Part shown: positions 29,161 through 38,267 of the stretch, piece after piece
Layout of the letters: every line of letters starts with the position of its first letter
How positions within the stretch are numbered: the stretch's first letter is position 1
The notes under the pieces: model-generated
Database searches by the model: none
Told to the model about the DNA's origin: nothing
The model's input: only the letters and a program-made list of their open reading frames with translations
Translations under genes and position numbers: made by a program
Source: Gordonia zhenghanii
Lineage (GTDB): Bacteria; Actinomycetota; Actinomycetes; Mycobacteriales; Mycobacteriaceae
Assembly: GCF_021738965.1 (NCBI RefSeq)
Contig: NZ_JAKKOQ010000001.1
Location: 1 to 64,000 of the forward strand
Reading direction: 5' to 3'
Length of the DNA: 64,000 bases

Positions 29161-30516
29161 TCAGGCGGCGGTCTCGACTCCGCTCGACCGGCGAGAAGAA
29201 CCGCTCGAGTCACGAGAAGATCCGCTCGAGTCACGAGAAGAACCGCTCGAGTCGCGAGGGGAACCACTGGAGTCACACGAAGACTTCATCGGCGCGCCGC
29301 CACGCGCGGCCTGCACGAATCCGGGGCGCGCACGCCCGGCGAAGGCCTTGAACCACGATGCGACGGCGGCGACGCGGTTACGGAAGCCGACGAGGTAGAA
29401 CAGGTGGACGCCGAGCCACGCCAGCCAACCGAGCACACCCGTCAGCTTGATGCCGAACGGCGCGTCGACGACGGCGTTGTGCCGGTTCACCACGGCCATG
29501 CTGCCCTTGTCCGTGTACATGAACTCGCTGCCCGCGGCCTTCTTGCCGCGGATCACGTCGGCGACGTGGCGGCCCTGCTGCATGGCGACCGGGCTCTGCC
29601 CGGGCAAGCCCTTGAGGCTCGTCATGTCGCCGATGGCGAAGACGTCGTCTCGCTCGCCGACTGTCAGGTCGTCGTCGATGAGGAGGCGTCCGGCACGGTC
29701 GGTCTCGCAGCCGGTCGCCTCGGCGATCACGGACGCGAGGCCGGTCGCCTGCACGCCGGCCGACCACACGATGGTCGCGGCCGTCAGGACCCGCTCGTCG
29801 TCGCCGCTGCGGATCACGACCTTGCGGCCGTCGATGTCGGTGACGAACGTGTCGGTGAGGACCTCGACGCCCGCCTTCTCCAAGGTCTTGCGAGTGAACG
29901 CCGACAGCTTTCCGCCGTACACGGGGAGCAGGTCGCCCGCTCCTTCGACGAGGTACACGTCGGCGGGCGCCTCGGTGAAGTATCGGGCGCTCAACTCACG
30001 GATCTGGCCGGCGATCTCCACACCCGTCGCACCGCCGCCGACCACCACGAAGGTGTGCGCCTCGGTGTCGCCTGCCGGGGCGGCGAAGCAGTCCATGAGG
30101 TGTGCGCGCAGAGCCACTGCGTCGTCGAGGGTCTTCAGGGAGAACGTGCGGTCGGCCCACTCGTCGTGGCCGAAATAGCCCTGTGCGACACCGGCCGCGG
30201 CCACGAGTTCGCGATAGGAGACCTGCTCGGAGCCCTCGTCGGTGCGGTAGGTGACGATCTTTCGCTCGACGTCGATGTCGGTCACGTATCCGCGAACGAC
30301 TGACACGGACTCCTTCGAGGCGAGGACGTCTGCGATCTTCGGCGCGATCTCCTCGGTCGGGAGCACACCGGTCGCCACCTGGTAGAGCAGCGGCTGGAAC
30401 AGATGCTCGTCGGTCGCCGAGATGAGCATCGTGTCGATCTTCGACTTCGCGAGCCTCTTAGCGGCAGCCAAGCCGCCGAATCCCGAGCCTATGATCACCA
30501 CGTCGGTGTTGCGCAT
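29161..30516 (-). CDS. ndh: Type II NADH dehydrogenase with an unusual repeat-derived C-terminus
   Basis: A 451-residue single-subunit NADH:quinone oxidoreductase. FAD-binding IIGSGFGGLAAAKRL is at 7-21, the NAD-binding VVVGGGATGVEIAG near 160, and FAIGDMTSLKG the second FAD contact. A C-terminal hydrophobic helix (LTGVLGWLAWLGVHLFYLV) anchors it to the membrane. The last ~37 residues are repeats of DSSGSSR encoded by 21-base DNA repeats that merge into the intergenic GACTCCGCTCGACC family. Start at 30516 with GAGGAGC upstream. Divergent from a LysR regulator that may control it. Confidence 0.92.
   Translation of the reverse strand: MRNTDVVIIGSGFGGLAAAKRLAKSKIDTMLISATDEHLFQPLLYQVATGVLPTEEIAPKIADVLASKESVSVVRGYVTDIDVERKIVTYRTDEGSEQVSYRELVAAAGVAQGYFGHDEWADRTFSLKTLDDAVALRAHLMDCFAAPAGDTEAHTFVVVGGGATGVEIAGQIRELSARYFTEAPADVYLVEGAGDLLPVYGGKLSAFTRKTLEKAGVEVLTDTFVTDIDGRKVVIRSGDDERVLTAATIVWSAGVQATGLASVIAEATGCETDRAGRLLIDDDLTVGERDDVFAIGDMTSLKGLPGQSPVAMQQGRHVADVIRGKKAAGSEFMYTDKGSMAVVNRHNAVVDAPFGIKLTGVLGWLAWLGVHLFYLVGFRNRVAAVASWFKAFAGRARPGFVQAARGGAPMKSSCDSSGSPRDSSGSSRDSSGSSRDSSGSSRRSSGVETAA
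29163..29285. repeat. 21-base tandem repeats within the end of ndh
   Basis: GTCTCGACTCCGCTCGACC (the intergenic family core) is followed by about five degenerate units of CCGCTCGAGTCACGAGAAG. The array is in frame and forms the Ser/Arg-rich tail of NDH-2. Confidence 0.8.
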
Positions 30517-30603
30517 GTCCGATGCTCCTCTCGCGTCGTGTGCGTCTACAACCAGGTTGCTAGAACTGCGATCTATCGACAAGGCGGACGAGCAGGCATT
30601 CTC

Positions 30604-30634
30604 TTGTACTTTCGATCTGTTCTCTTCATAGAAT
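30604..30634 (+). promoter_or_regulatory. Probable promoter of the LysR gene, leaderless
   Basis: TTGTAC (30604-30609) and TAGAAT (30629-30634) are separated by 19 bases. The ATG at 30641 begins 7 bases after the -10 box, where transcription would start. The spacing is longer than ideal. Confidence 0.4.
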
Positions 30635-30640
30635 GGCGGA

Positions 30641-31507
30641 ATGGAGTTTCGTCAGCTCGAGTACGTGGTCGCCGTCGCCGAGACCGGCGGGTTCTCGCGC
30701 GCGGCACAGCGCTGTTTCGTGTCCCAGTCGGCCATCAGCCACCAGGTGGCCGCACTAGAACGCGAGTTGGGCGCCGAACTGTTCGACCGTTCGCAGCGCC
30801 GGGTCCGCCCGACCGAAGCGGGCGAGACGCTCGTGCCGTACGCCAGGGACCTGCTCGCACTGCGCGACGACGCGATCGCCGCGACGGCTCCGCGCCCGGA
30901 CCGCGTCCGCGTCGCCGCCAACATGTCGTTCGCCCGCGCCGCCCTGACCGCGGTCTCCGCAGTCCGGGAACGCAACCCCGAAGCCGAGATCGACTTCTTG
31001 ATCAAACCGTTCAACCAACGAATCGAGGCGGTCGCCTCCGGCGAGGCCGACCTCGCGCTGATCCGCGGCACCGTCGACCGCGACGGTCTGTACTTGGATC
31101 CGTTGTGGGTGGACCAGCCGGTCATCGCCTTCAGCTCCCGGCACCCGCTGGCTGCGGGCGGTCAGGCTCCGACGCCCACCGACCTCGCCGACTACCCGTT
31201 GATCCTGCCGCCCGCCGATCGCCAAGTCCTCTTGCATCAACTCGTGGACCGCGCATTCGCACGCGCCGATGCCGAGGTCACCTACGGCCCGGAGATCAGG
31301 GAGGGCCATTCCGTCGCGTTCGAACTCATCAACCGTCCGACGGCGTGGACGCTCCTGTACGAGGATCCGCTGCAACCGGGCATCTCGTGCCGCCGGAGCC
31401 TGAACTTCACCCTCCCGGTCTCGGCCGTCCTCCGCGTCGACGCGACCCCGAACGAACTGGTCGCCGAACTGCTCACCGAACTGGCGAACGGATTCCGGCG
31501 GACCTGA
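30641..31507 (+). CDS. LysR-family transcriptional regulator
   Basis: A 288-residue regulator. The N-terminal helix-turn-helix (MEFRQLEYVVAVAETGGFSRAAQRCFVSQSAISHQVAALERELG) and a type 2 periplasmic-binding-like effector domain are present. It is divergent from ndh across 124 bases, the usual arrangement of a LysR protein and its target, so control of NADH oxidation or of its own gene is likely. The effector is unknown. Confidence 0.9.
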   Translation: MEFRQLEYVVAVAETGGFSRAAQRCFVSQSAISHQVAALERELGAELFDRSQRRVRPTEAGETLVPYARDLLALRDDAIAATAPRPDRVRVAANMSFARAALTAVSAVRERNPEAEIDFLIKPFNQRIEAVASGEADLALIRGTVDRDGLYLDPLWVDQPVIAFSSRHPLAAGGQAPTPTDLADYPLILPPADRQVLLHQLVDRAFARADAEVTYGPEIREGHSVAFELINRPTAWTLLYEDPLQPGISCRRSLNFTLPVSAVLRVDATPNELVAELLTELANGFRRT

Positions 31508-31526
31508 GCGTCGGGCCCGTCCCGCG

Positions 31527-31985
31527 TCACGATTCGAGAAGCCTGCGCGGCCCGGCGCCGCGCAACCCGTACTCGTCGCCGGGGTTCACCAGCGCACACC
31601 GCTCCAGGGACAGGCAGCCACAGCCGATGCAGCCGGTGAAGTCGTCGCGCAACTGCTGCAGTCGGTGTATCCGCTCGTCGAGTTCGTCCCGCCACCCCTC
31701 CGACAGCCGCGTCCAGTCGGCGGCCGTCGGCGTCCGACCTTCAGGGAGTCGCTGCAATGCGGCTCGGATGTCGGCCAACGGGATCCCGACGCGCTGCGCG
31801 ATCCTGATCAGCGCGACTCGTCGCAGAGCGTCGCGACGGTACCGTCGCTGGTTTCCGCTCGTCCGGCGCGCCTCGATCAGGCCTTCCCGTTCGTAGAAAT
31901 GCAGCGCCGACACCGCGACGCCGCTGCGCACCGACAACTCGCCCACAGTGAGCTCCCTGCTGCGCCCCACCTGCCGATCGGTCAC
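31527..31985 (-). CDS. soxR: Redox-sensitive MerR-family activator SoxR
   Basis: A 152-residue MerR-type regulator with an N-terminal winged helix ([25 protein letters not shown]), dimerisation helix and the [2Fe-2S] cysteine set C-x2-C-x-C-x5-C at 119-130. Oxidation of the cluster by redox-cycling compounds activates transcription. It starts at the GTG at 31985 with AAGGGGTGAAC upstream and is divergent from an ABC exporter. In Actinobacteria SoxR controls a few export and modification genes, not a large oxidative-stress regulon. Confidence 0.93.
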   Translation of the reverse strand: MTDRQVGRSRELTVGELSVRSGVAVSALHFYEREGLIEARRTSGNQRRYRRDALRRVALIRIAQRVGIPLADIRAALQRLPEGRTPTAADWTRLSEGWRDELDERIHRLQQLRDDFTGCIGCGCLSLERCALVNPGDEYGLRGAGPRRLLES

Positions 31986-32014
31986 CGTTCACCCCTTCCG
32001 TCGAACCCCAGCGC

Positions 32015-32045
32015 TTGACCTCAACCTTAGTTGATGTTTCAGACT
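32015..32045 (+). promoter_or_regulatory. SoxR box within a MerR-type promoter for the ABC exporter
   Basis: CCTCAACCTTAGTTGATG (32019-32036) matches the SoxR consensus CCTCAAG-TTAA-CTTGAGG in both arms. It sits between TTGACC (-35, 32015-32020) and CAGACT (-10, about 32040-32045) with the long 19-base spacer typical of MerR-family activation. The exporter ATG at 32052 coincides with the expected transcription start, so the mRNA is probably leaderless. Confidence 0.8.
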
Positions 32046-32051
32046 CGAGGC

Positions 32052-33899
32052 ATGAGTATGGAGACGACAGCGTGGAGCACGATGCACGCCACGATGAACG
32101 CCCAGACCGGACACCGACGGATCGACCCGGCGCTGCTTCGCCGAATCGCGCGCTTCGCCGCACCGCACCGACGACGCCTCGCCGGGTTCGCGGTGGTCAG
32201 CGTCGTCGTCGCGGGTCTCACCGTCGCGACGCCGCTGCTCGCCGGACGCGTCATCGACGCGATCACCCGGTCCGCACCGTCGTCCACCGTGGTGGTGCTG
32301 GCGTCGATCATCGCCGGGGTGGCGCTCGCCGAAGCCGGATTCGGACTCGTGCAGCGGTGGCTGTCGTCGACGATCGGCGAACGCCTCATCTTCGACCTGC
32401 GCACGGCCGTCTACGACCACGTCCAGACCATGCCGGTCGCTTTCTTCAGTCGAACCAGGACGGGCGCGCTGGTCAGCCGATTGAACAACGACGTCATCGG
32501 CGCGCAACGCGCGTTCAGCGACGCGTTCTCGGGCGTCATCAGCAACACCGTCACGCTGCTGCTGGCGCTCGTCGCGATGGTGAGTCTGTCGTGGCAGATC
32601 ACGCTCGCGACGTTGGTGCTCTTGCCCGTGTTCCTCTTGCCCGCACGACGTTTCGGTGCTCGCGTCGCCGAGTTGCAGCGCACCCGTGCTGCGCACAACG
32701 CGGCGATGGGCGACCGCATGACCGAACGGTTCAGCGCGCCGGGAGCCACGTTGATCAAGTTGTTCGGCGGGGCCGATCGCGAGTCGGTGGAGTTCGCCGA
32801 TCGAGCCGCCCGGGTCCGCGATGTCGGCGTCCGGTCGGCGATGGTGCAGGAGATCTTCTACCTGGCGTTGATGGCGGTGTCGGCTCTCGCGTTGGCGCTC
32901 GTCTACGGCGTCGGCGGGGTGCTGGCGTTGAACGGGCAGATCCAGACGGGCACCGTCGTGTCGCTGGCGATGCTGCTCACCCGGCTGTACGCGCCATTGA
33001 CCGCGCTGGCCAACACCCGGGTCGAAGCGATGAGCGCGATGGTCAGTTTCGAGCGAGTCTTCGAGGTGCTCGACCTCGCGCCGCTCATCGCCGATCGCAC
33101 CGACGCGCGCCGAGTCCCGGACGGCCCGATCGGCGTCGAGTTCGACGGCGTCGCATTCGCGTATCCGGCGGCCACGCAGATCTCGTTGGCGTCGCTGGAG
33201 GACGTGGCCGTCCTCGATCCACGAGTCGGGGGCCAGGTGCTGCACGACGTGTCGTTCACCGTGGAGCCGGGGCAGACGGTGGCGCTGGTCGGCACGTCCG
33301 GTGCCGGCAAGTCCACGATCGCCAGTCTGCTCCCCCGCTTGTTCGACGTGGACGAGGGTTCGGTGCGCGTCGGCGGGGTCGACGTCCGCGACCTGGCCGC
33401 TGCGTCGCTGCACTCGGCGGTCGGCATGGTGACCCAGGACGGGCATCTGTTCCACGACACGGTGCGCGCCAATCTCACGCTGGCTCGACGCGACGCGAGC
33501 GACGACGAACTGTGGGACGTCTTGCGGCGGGCCCGCCTCGACGGTGTCGTCGCCGCACTGCAGGAAGGCCTCGACACGATCGTCGGCGAACGCGGGTACC
33601 GGTTCTCCGGTGGTGAACGCCAACGGCTGACGATCGCGCGCGTCCTGCTCGCCAAGCCGCGCGTGGTGATTCTCGACGAGGCCACCGCTCATCTGGACAC
33701 GACGTCGGAGGCCCAGGTTCAGCTCGCCTTGTCCGAGGCGCTCACCGGCCGCACCGCGATCGTGATCGCCCACCGGCTGGCCACGGTCCGCGACGCCGAC
33801 CGGATCCTCGTCGTCGAAGACGGTCGAGTCATTGAGTCCGGTTCGCATCTGGAGCTGGTCGACGCGGGCGGACGGTACGCCGAGTTGTACAGCGCCTGA
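32052..33899 (+). CDS. ABC exporter, fused membrane and ATPase domains
   Basis: A 615-residue half-transporter. Six transmembrane helices span about 40-330, followed by an ATPase domain with Walker A GTSGAGKS, signature FSGGERQRL and Walker B RVVILDEATAHLD. It is a homodimeric multidrug/lipid exporter type. A SoxR box overlaps its promoter, so export of redox-active compounds is the likely role. The start at 32052 (MSMETTAW) fits the predicted leaderless promoter; the TTG 21 bases upstream lies inside the operator. Confidence 0.9.
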   Translation: MSMETTAWSTMHATMNAQTGHRRIDPALLRRIARFAAPHRRRLAGFAVVSVVVAGLTVATPLLAGRVIDAITRSAPSSTVVVLASIIAGVALAEAGFGLVQRWLSSTIGERLIFDLRTAVYDHVQTMPVAFFSRTRTGALVSRLNNDVIGAQRAFSDAFSGVISNTVTLLLALVAMVSLSWQITLATLVLLPVFLLPARRFGARVAELQRTRAAHNAAMGDRMTERFSAPGATLIKLFGGADRESVEFADRAARVRDVGVRSAMVQEIFYLALMAVSALALALVYGVGGVLALNGQIQTGTVVSLAMLLTRLYAPLTALANTRVEAMSAMVSFERVFEVLDLAPLIADRTDARRVPDGPIGVEFDGVAFAYPAATQISLASLEDVAVLDPRVGGQVLHDVSFTVEPGQTVALVGTSGAGKSTIASLLPRLFDVDEGSVRVGGVDVRDLAAASLHSAVGMVTQDGHLFHDTVRANLTLARRDASDDELWDVLRRARLDGVVAALQEGLDTIVGERGYRFSGGERQRLTIARVLLAKPRVVILDEATAHLDTTSEAQVQLALSEALTGRTAIVIAHRLATVRDADRILVVEDGRVIESGSHLELVDAGGRYAELYSA

Positions 33900-33920
33900 C
33901 CCCTGGTCCGGCGGGTCGAG

Positions 33921-34829
33921 TCAGTCGCCGCAGCAGCCGCCTGCGCCGCCGGCGAGATCGCTCTCGTCCCGGACGTCGCGCGTGAGTTCGGCGCGCGTCG
34001 CCCACTGGTCTGCGGGCGGGTACGCGACGTGGACGAGGCTCAGTCCGCGAGCCTGTGCGACGGGCACCTGGGCGGACCGCGCCTTCTCGCGGAGCAGCCC
34101 GGCACACCAGTCGAGGTCGCGTCGTCCGTCGCCGACGACGGCCACTGCACCGACGAGGGACCGGACCATCGACCAGCAGAACGCGTCGGCGCGGACCACG
34201 GCGACGAGCACGCCGTGTCGGTCACGAGTCCAGGAGAACTCTTGGAGTTCGCGGATCGTGGTGGATCCGGGACGGAATCGACAGAAGGCCGCGAAGTCGT
34301 TGAGGCCGACGAGGACCGCGGACGCCGCGTTCATCACGTCGACGTCGAGGGGTCGCTGCCAGTCGGCGGTGGAACGGGCGAGAGTCGGTTCGGCGCCCCA
34401 CGGCGCGTCGGCGAGCCGATATTCGTAGGTGCGGGCGAGCGCGGCGAAGCGCGCGTCGAAGTCGGTGGAGACGGCGTCGACGGCTTTGACGCGGACGTCG
34501 TCGGGAAGCATCTTGGCGAGGCGGCGGACGAGGCGGGCGGGGTCGCCTCCGATCGAGCGGGTCTGCAGCGATTCGGTCGGCACGTCGCAGTGGGCGACCT
34601 GTCCGGATGCGTGCACACCGGCGTCGGTGCGGCCTGCGACAGTGAGGCGGACCGAAGTCCGCAGGATGGTGGCGAGGGTCGTCTCGATCGTCTCGCACAC
34701 GGTGCGTCTGCCGGGTTGGGTGGCCCAGCCAGAGAAGTCGGTCCCGTCGTATCCGATCGTGAGGCGGAGACGACACTGCCCGCCTTCGTCAGTGACGAAG
34801 GCGGGCAGGTGCGTGTCTGGAAGGATCAG
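33921..34829 (-). CDS. truA: tRNA pseudouridine(38-40) synthase TruA, start codon unusual
   Basis: TruA converts uridines 38-40 of the tRNA anticodon arm to pseudouridine. The catalytic Asp is in [10 protein letters not shown]. The conserved N-terminus [28 protein letters not shown] is encoded from about 34772, but there is no in-frame ATG, GTG or TTG between the rplQ stop and that segment; the first such codon (GTG at 34700) would remove the conserved strand. The best candidate is CTG at 34829, which overlaps the rplQ stop as CTGA, just like the GTGA/ATGA overlaps elsewhere in this window. The end is reliable; the start is inferred. The C-terminus ends in a Gly/Cys-rich tail. Confidence 0.8.
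   Translation of the reverse strand: MILPDTHLPAFVTDEGGQCRLRLTIGYDGTDFSGWATQPGRRTVCETIETTLATILRTSVRLTVAGRTDAGVHASGQVAHCDVPTESLQTRSIGGDPARLVRRLAKMLPDDVRVKAVDAVSTDFDARFAALARTYEYRLADAPWGAEPTLARSTADWQRPLDVDVMNAASAVLVGLNDFAAFCRFRPGSTTIRELQEFSWTRDRHGVLVAVVRADAFCWSMVRSLVGAVAVVGDGRRDLDWCAGLLREKARSAQVPVAQARGLSLVHVAYPPADQWATRAELTRDVRDESDLAGGAGGCCGD
34776..34808. terminator. 33-base near-perfect palindrome at the rplQ-truA junction
   Basis: CTGCCCGCCTTCGTCA and TGACGAAGGCGGGCAG are perfect 16-base arms around one base. It would form a very stable hairpin 17 bases past the rplQ stop. It looks like a terminator or mRNA-processing signal, yet it lies within the reading frame leading into TruA. Confidence 0.65.
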
Positions 34830-35566
34830 TCTTCCTGCTGTGACGGCGGCAGCGAGTAGCCCGCAGCCTCCGCGTCCGCCTCAGTGGCGAACCAGATCTC
34901 CGCGACGGTCGACTCGTAGAAACGAGTGCCCGGGCGGTGGTACAGCTTCGACTGGGCGTTGCCCTTGATCGGGAAGCCCTCCGGCTGCGCGTCGCCCTCG
35001 ATCGGGGCGTGCGAGCCTGCCGGAGCGTCGGCGTCGGCGACCACGGCTGCGGTCGACTCGTCGTCGACTGCCTCGGCGATTGCGTCGGCGTTCTCGACCT
35101 CAGCGTCCGTCGCGTCGGCCTCGACGGCCTCGACGACGTTGTCGGCTGCGGCAGCCTTCTTCTTGGAGGCCGCGGCGCGGGTTGCGCGGTTGGCCTCGTT
35201 CGACGCTGTGGCTTCGCGAACCAGCTCGATCACTGCCATGGGGGCGTTGTCGCCCTTGCGCGGCAGAGTCTTGACGATGCGCGTGTACCCGCCGTTACGC
35301 TCCGCGAAGTGCGGACCGATCTCGGCGAACAGCGTGTGGACGACATCCTTGTCACGGATGTCCTTGAGCACCTCGCGACGATTGGCCAGCTGGCCGGTCT
35401 TCGCGTGGGTGATGAGCTTCTCGGCGTACGGACGGAGCCGCTTTGCCTTCGCTTCGGTGGTGGTGATGCGGCCGTGCTCGAAGAGCGCCGTGGCAAGGTT
35501 CGCCAAGATCGCCTTCTGGTGGCTGGCCGACCCGCCGAGGCGGGCACCCTTTGTGGGCTTGGGCAT
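34826..35566 (-). CDS. rplQ: 50S ribosomal protein L17 with long C-terminal extension
   Basis: Residues 1-120 are the L17 fold ([46 protein letters not shown]). A ~75-residue Ala/Asp/Glu/Val-rich linker follows, then a compact module (about 198-242) with the pattern [17 protein letters not shown]...[16 protein letters not shown], a short domain appended to several actinobacterial proteins. The total of 246 residues is about twice the E. coli length. Last ribosomal gene of the alpha operon. Confidence 0.95.
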   Translation of the reverse strand: MPKPTKGARLGGSASHQKAILANLATALFEHGRITTTEAKAKRLRPYAEKLITHAKTGQLANRREVLKDIRDKDVVHTLFAEIGPHFAERNGGYTRIVKTLPRKGDNAPMAVIELVREATASNEANRATRAAASKKKAAAADNVVEAVEADATDAEVENADAIAEAVDDESTAAVVADADAPAGSHAPIEGDAQPEGFPIKGNAQSKLYHRPGTRFYESTVAEIWFATEADAEAAGYSLPPSQQED

Positions 35567-35630
35567 TTCTCTCTCCTAGGAGGGGACTTGCGATCTGCAG
35601 ACCGAAAGTCGTAGTGGTTCTAGCAGCCCC

Positions 35631-36683
35631 TTAGAGCTGTTCGGTCTCCGCGAAATCCTCACCGGAATCGGCGTCGTACGACGCCTCGTCCGTCCATGTG
35701 CCGGTGGCCGGGTCGTAACCGGCGACCTGCGACGGGTCGAAGCTGGCCGGGCTGTCCTTGAGGGCCAGACCCAGACCGTGGAGCTTCACCTTCACCTCGT
35801 CGATCGACTTCTGACCGAAGTTGCGGATGTCGAGCAGATCCGACTCGGTGCGTGCAACCAGCTCGCCGACGGTGTGAACACCTTCGCGCTTGAGGCAGTT
35901 GTACGAACGGACGGTCAGCTCCAGATCCTCGATCGGCAGCGTGAACGCAGCGATGTGATCGGCCTCGGCAGGCGACGGCCCGATCTCGATGCCCTCGGCC
36001 TCGACGTTGAGCTCCCGAGCCAGGCCGAAGAGCTCGACCAGGGTCTTGCCTGCGGATGCGAGTGCATCGCGGGCGGTGATGGAGTTCTTCGTCTCGACGT
36101 CGAGCACCAGACGATCGAAGTCGGTGCGCTGCTCGACACGGGTGGCCTCGACGTTGTAGGTCACCTTGAGGACCGGCGAGTAGATCGAGTCGACCGGGAT
36201 ACGGCCGATCTCGGCGCCGGACGCCTTGTTCTGCACTGCGGGCACGTAGCCGCGGCCCCGCTCGACGACGAGCTCGATCTCGAGCTTGCCCTTGTCGTTG
36301 AGGGTCGCGATGTGCAGGTCCGGGTTGTGAACCGTGACGCCTGCCGGCGGCACGATGTCAGCACCGGTGACGGCGCCCGGACCCTGCTTGCGGACGTACA
36401 TGGTGACCGGCTCGTCCTCTTCGGAGCTCACGACGAGTCCCTTGAGGTTCAGGATGATGTTGGTGACATCTTCCTTGACTCCGGGGACGGTGGTGAACTC
36501 GTGCAGGACGCCGTCGATGCGGATGCTGGTCACTGCTGCGCCCGGGATGGACGACAGCAGCGTACGCCGCAGCGAGTTGCCGAGGGTGTAACCGAAGCCC
36601 GGCTCGAGAGGTTCGATGACGAACTTCGACCGGTCCTCGGCAATGACCTCTTCGGACAGTGAAGGCCGCTGTGAGATGAGCAT
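35631..36683 (-). CDS. rpoA: DNA-directed RNA polymerase alpha subunit
   Basis: A 350-residue alpha subunit. The N-terminal assembly domain ([25 protein letters not shown]) and the C-terminal helix-hairpin-helix domain that contacts UP elements and activators ([36 protein letters not shown]) are intact. The acidic tail ends [12 protein letters not shown]. In the alpha operon between rpsD and rplQ. Confidence 0.98.
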   Translation of the reverse strand: MLISQRPSLSEEVIAEDRSKFVIEPLEPGFGYTLGNSLRRTLLSSIPGAAVTSIRIDGVLHEFTTVPGVKEDVTNIILNLKGLVVSSEEDEPVTMYVRKQGPGAVTGADIVPPAGVTVHNPDLHIATLNDKGKLEIELVVERGRGYVPAVQNKASGAEIGRIPVDSIYSPVLKVTYNVEATRVEQRTDFDRLVLDVETKNSITARDALASAGKTLVELFGLARELNVEAEGIEIGPSPAEADHIAAFTLPIEDLELTVRSYNCLKREGVHTVGELVARTESDLLDIRNFGQKSIDEVKVKLHGLGLALKDSPASFDPSQVAGYDPATGTWTDEASYDADSGEDFAETEQL

Positions 36684-36814
36684 GTGAGGGTGTTTCTCCT
36701 TCGTGACCGCCCGCTATTTGACGGTCTGGAAGCGGATACCGAACAGCAGCAGCTTGCTGCCATTTGGTCTTTTCTTGTTTGATCGAACGGCTCAGGCGTT
36801 CGAGTCTTCTCTGC

Positions 36815-36849
36815 AGTAACTCGGGGGACGGAGTCCCCTGAGGGTTACT
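36815..36849. terminator. Hairpin between rpsD and rpoA
   Basis: GGGGAC-GGA-GTCCCC, extended by AGTAACTC / GGGTTACT, forms a stem that overlaps the rpsD stop codon. It could lower read-through or mark an mRNA processing site within the operon. Confidence 0.45.
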
Positions 36850-37450
36850 TGGAGTAGAACTCGACGATGAGCTGCTCGGTCAGCGGGACCTCGATCTGAG
36901 CACGCTCGGGCACGGAGTGCACGAGGATGCGCAGCGTGGAGGGAACCACCTGGAGCCATGCCGGGGTCGGACGATCGCCGAGGGTCTCCTTGGCGATCTG
37001 GAACGGCGTGGTCTGCAGCGACTTCTGACGAACGTCGATGATGTCGTACTGGCTGACGCGGTAGCTGGGCACGTCCACGCGGACACCGTTGACGGTGAAG
37101 TGGCCGTGGCTGACCATCTGGCGAGCCTGACGACGCGTGCGGGCGAGGCCTGCACGGTAGACGACGTTGTCGAGACGAGTCTCCAGGATCTGGAGCAGCA
37201 CGTCGCCGGTCTTGCCGGTGCGACGGTTCGCCTCTTCGTAGTAGCGGCGGAACTGCTTCTCCATGACGCCGTAGGTGAAGCGAGCCTTCTGCTTCTCCTG
37301 CAGCTGGAGCAAGTACTCGGATTCCTTGATCCGCGCGCGGCCGTGCTGGCCGGGCGGGTAGGGACGACGCTCGAACGATGCGTCTCCACCGATGAGGTCG
37401 ACGCGGAGTCGACGCGACTTCTTAGTTGCGGGGCCGGTATAGCGAGCCAT
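36845..37450 (-). CDS. rpsD: 30S ribosomal protein S4
   Basis: 201 residues, starting MARYTGPATKKSRRLRVDLIG, with the S4 RNA-binding domain (LETRLDNVVYRAGLARTRRQARQMVSHGHFTVNG). Primary 16S rRNA-binding protein that in many bacteria represses its own operon. The zinc-finger cysteines found in some S4 paralogues are absent. Confidence 0.98.
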   Translation of the reverse strand: MARYTGPATKKSRRLRVDLIGGDASFERRPYPPGQHGRARIKESEYLLQLQEKQKARFTYGVMEKQFRRYYEEANRRTGKTGDVLLQILETRLDNVVYRAGLARTRRQARQMVSHGHFTVNGVRVDVPSYRVSQYDIIDVRQKSLQTTPFQIAKETLGDRPTPAWLQVVPSTLRILVHSVPERAQIEVPLTEQLIVEFYSK

Positions 37451-37471
37451 TTGTTATCTCTTCCTTCCCGC

Positions 37472-37879
37472 TTAGACCCGGCGCCGCTTGGGCGGGCGGC
37501 AGCCGTTGTGCGGCTGCGGGGTCACGTCGGAGATGGTGCCGACCTCGAGGCCGGCTGCCTGCAGTGAACGGATTGCGGTCTCGCGGCCGGAGCCCGGTCC
37601 CTTGACGAACACGTCGACCTTCTTGACGCCGTTCTCCTGCGCCTTGCGAGCAGCGTTCTCGGCAGCGAGCTGCGCGGCGAACGGGGTGCTCTTACGCGAG
37701 CCCTTGAAGCCCACGTGGCCGGACGAGGCCCAGCTGATCACGTTGCCCTCGGGATCGGTGATCGAGACGATGGTGTTGTTGAACGTCGATTTGATGTGCG
37801 CGTGGCCGAGCGGGATGTTCTTTTTATCGCGACGGCGGGTGCCCTTCTTCGGGCCTGCGCTTCGTGACTTCGGAGGCAT
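37472..37879 (-). CDS. rpsK: 30S ribosomal protein S11
   Basis: 135 residues. Contains [25 protein letters not shown] and ends [15 protein letters not shown], the invariant S11 tail at the mRNA exit platform. Its start overlaps the rpsM stop by one base. Confidence 0.98.
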   Translation of the reverse strand: MPPKSRSAGPKKGTRRRDKKNIPLGHAHIKSTFNNTIVSITDPEGNVISWASSGHVGFKGSRKSTPFAAQLAAENAARKAQENGVKKVDVFVKGPGSGRETAIRSLQAAGLEVGTISDVTPQPHNGCRPPKRRRV

Positions 37880-38247
37880 TACTTCTTCTTCCCGGCGATG
37901 GTCTTCTTCGGGCCCTTGCGAGTGCGGGCGTTGGTCTTGGTGCGCTGACCGTGGACCGGCAGGCCGCGACGGTGGCGCAGACCCTGGTAGCAGCCGATCT
38001 CGATCTTGCGACGGATGTCGGCCTGCACCTCGCGGCGGAGGTCACCCTCGACCTTCACCGAGGCTTCGATGTATTCACGCAGCTTCGAGACGTCTGCGTC
38101 AGACAGATCCTTCGCGCGGAGGTCGGCCGAGAGACCGGTTCCGGCGAGAATCTGCTTCGAGGTGGTGCGACCCACCCCGTAGATGTACGTGAGTGCGATC
38201 TCCAGCCGCTTTTCGCGGGGAAGATCCACACCAGCAACACGTGCCAT
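37879..38247 (-). CDS. rpsM: 30S ribosomal protein S13
   Basis: 122 residues, starting [26 protein letters not shown]. The basic C-terminus ([18 protein letters not shown]) reaches the P-site tRNA. A structured leader precedes it (38268-38324). Confidence 0.98.
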   Translation of the reverse strand: MARVAGVDLPREKRLEIALTYIYGVGRTTSKQILAGTGLSADLRAKDLSDADVSKLREYIEASVKVEGDLRREVQADIRRKIEIGCYQGLRHRRGLPVHGQRTKTNARTRKGPKKTIAGKKK

Positions 38248-38267
38248 GTGGCGATTCCTTCGTATCT

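Noticed and set aside
31989-33848. A 619-codon minus-strand frame opposite the ABC exporter
   Set aside because: Shadow of the exporter; it would also override the SoxR-box promoter arrangement.
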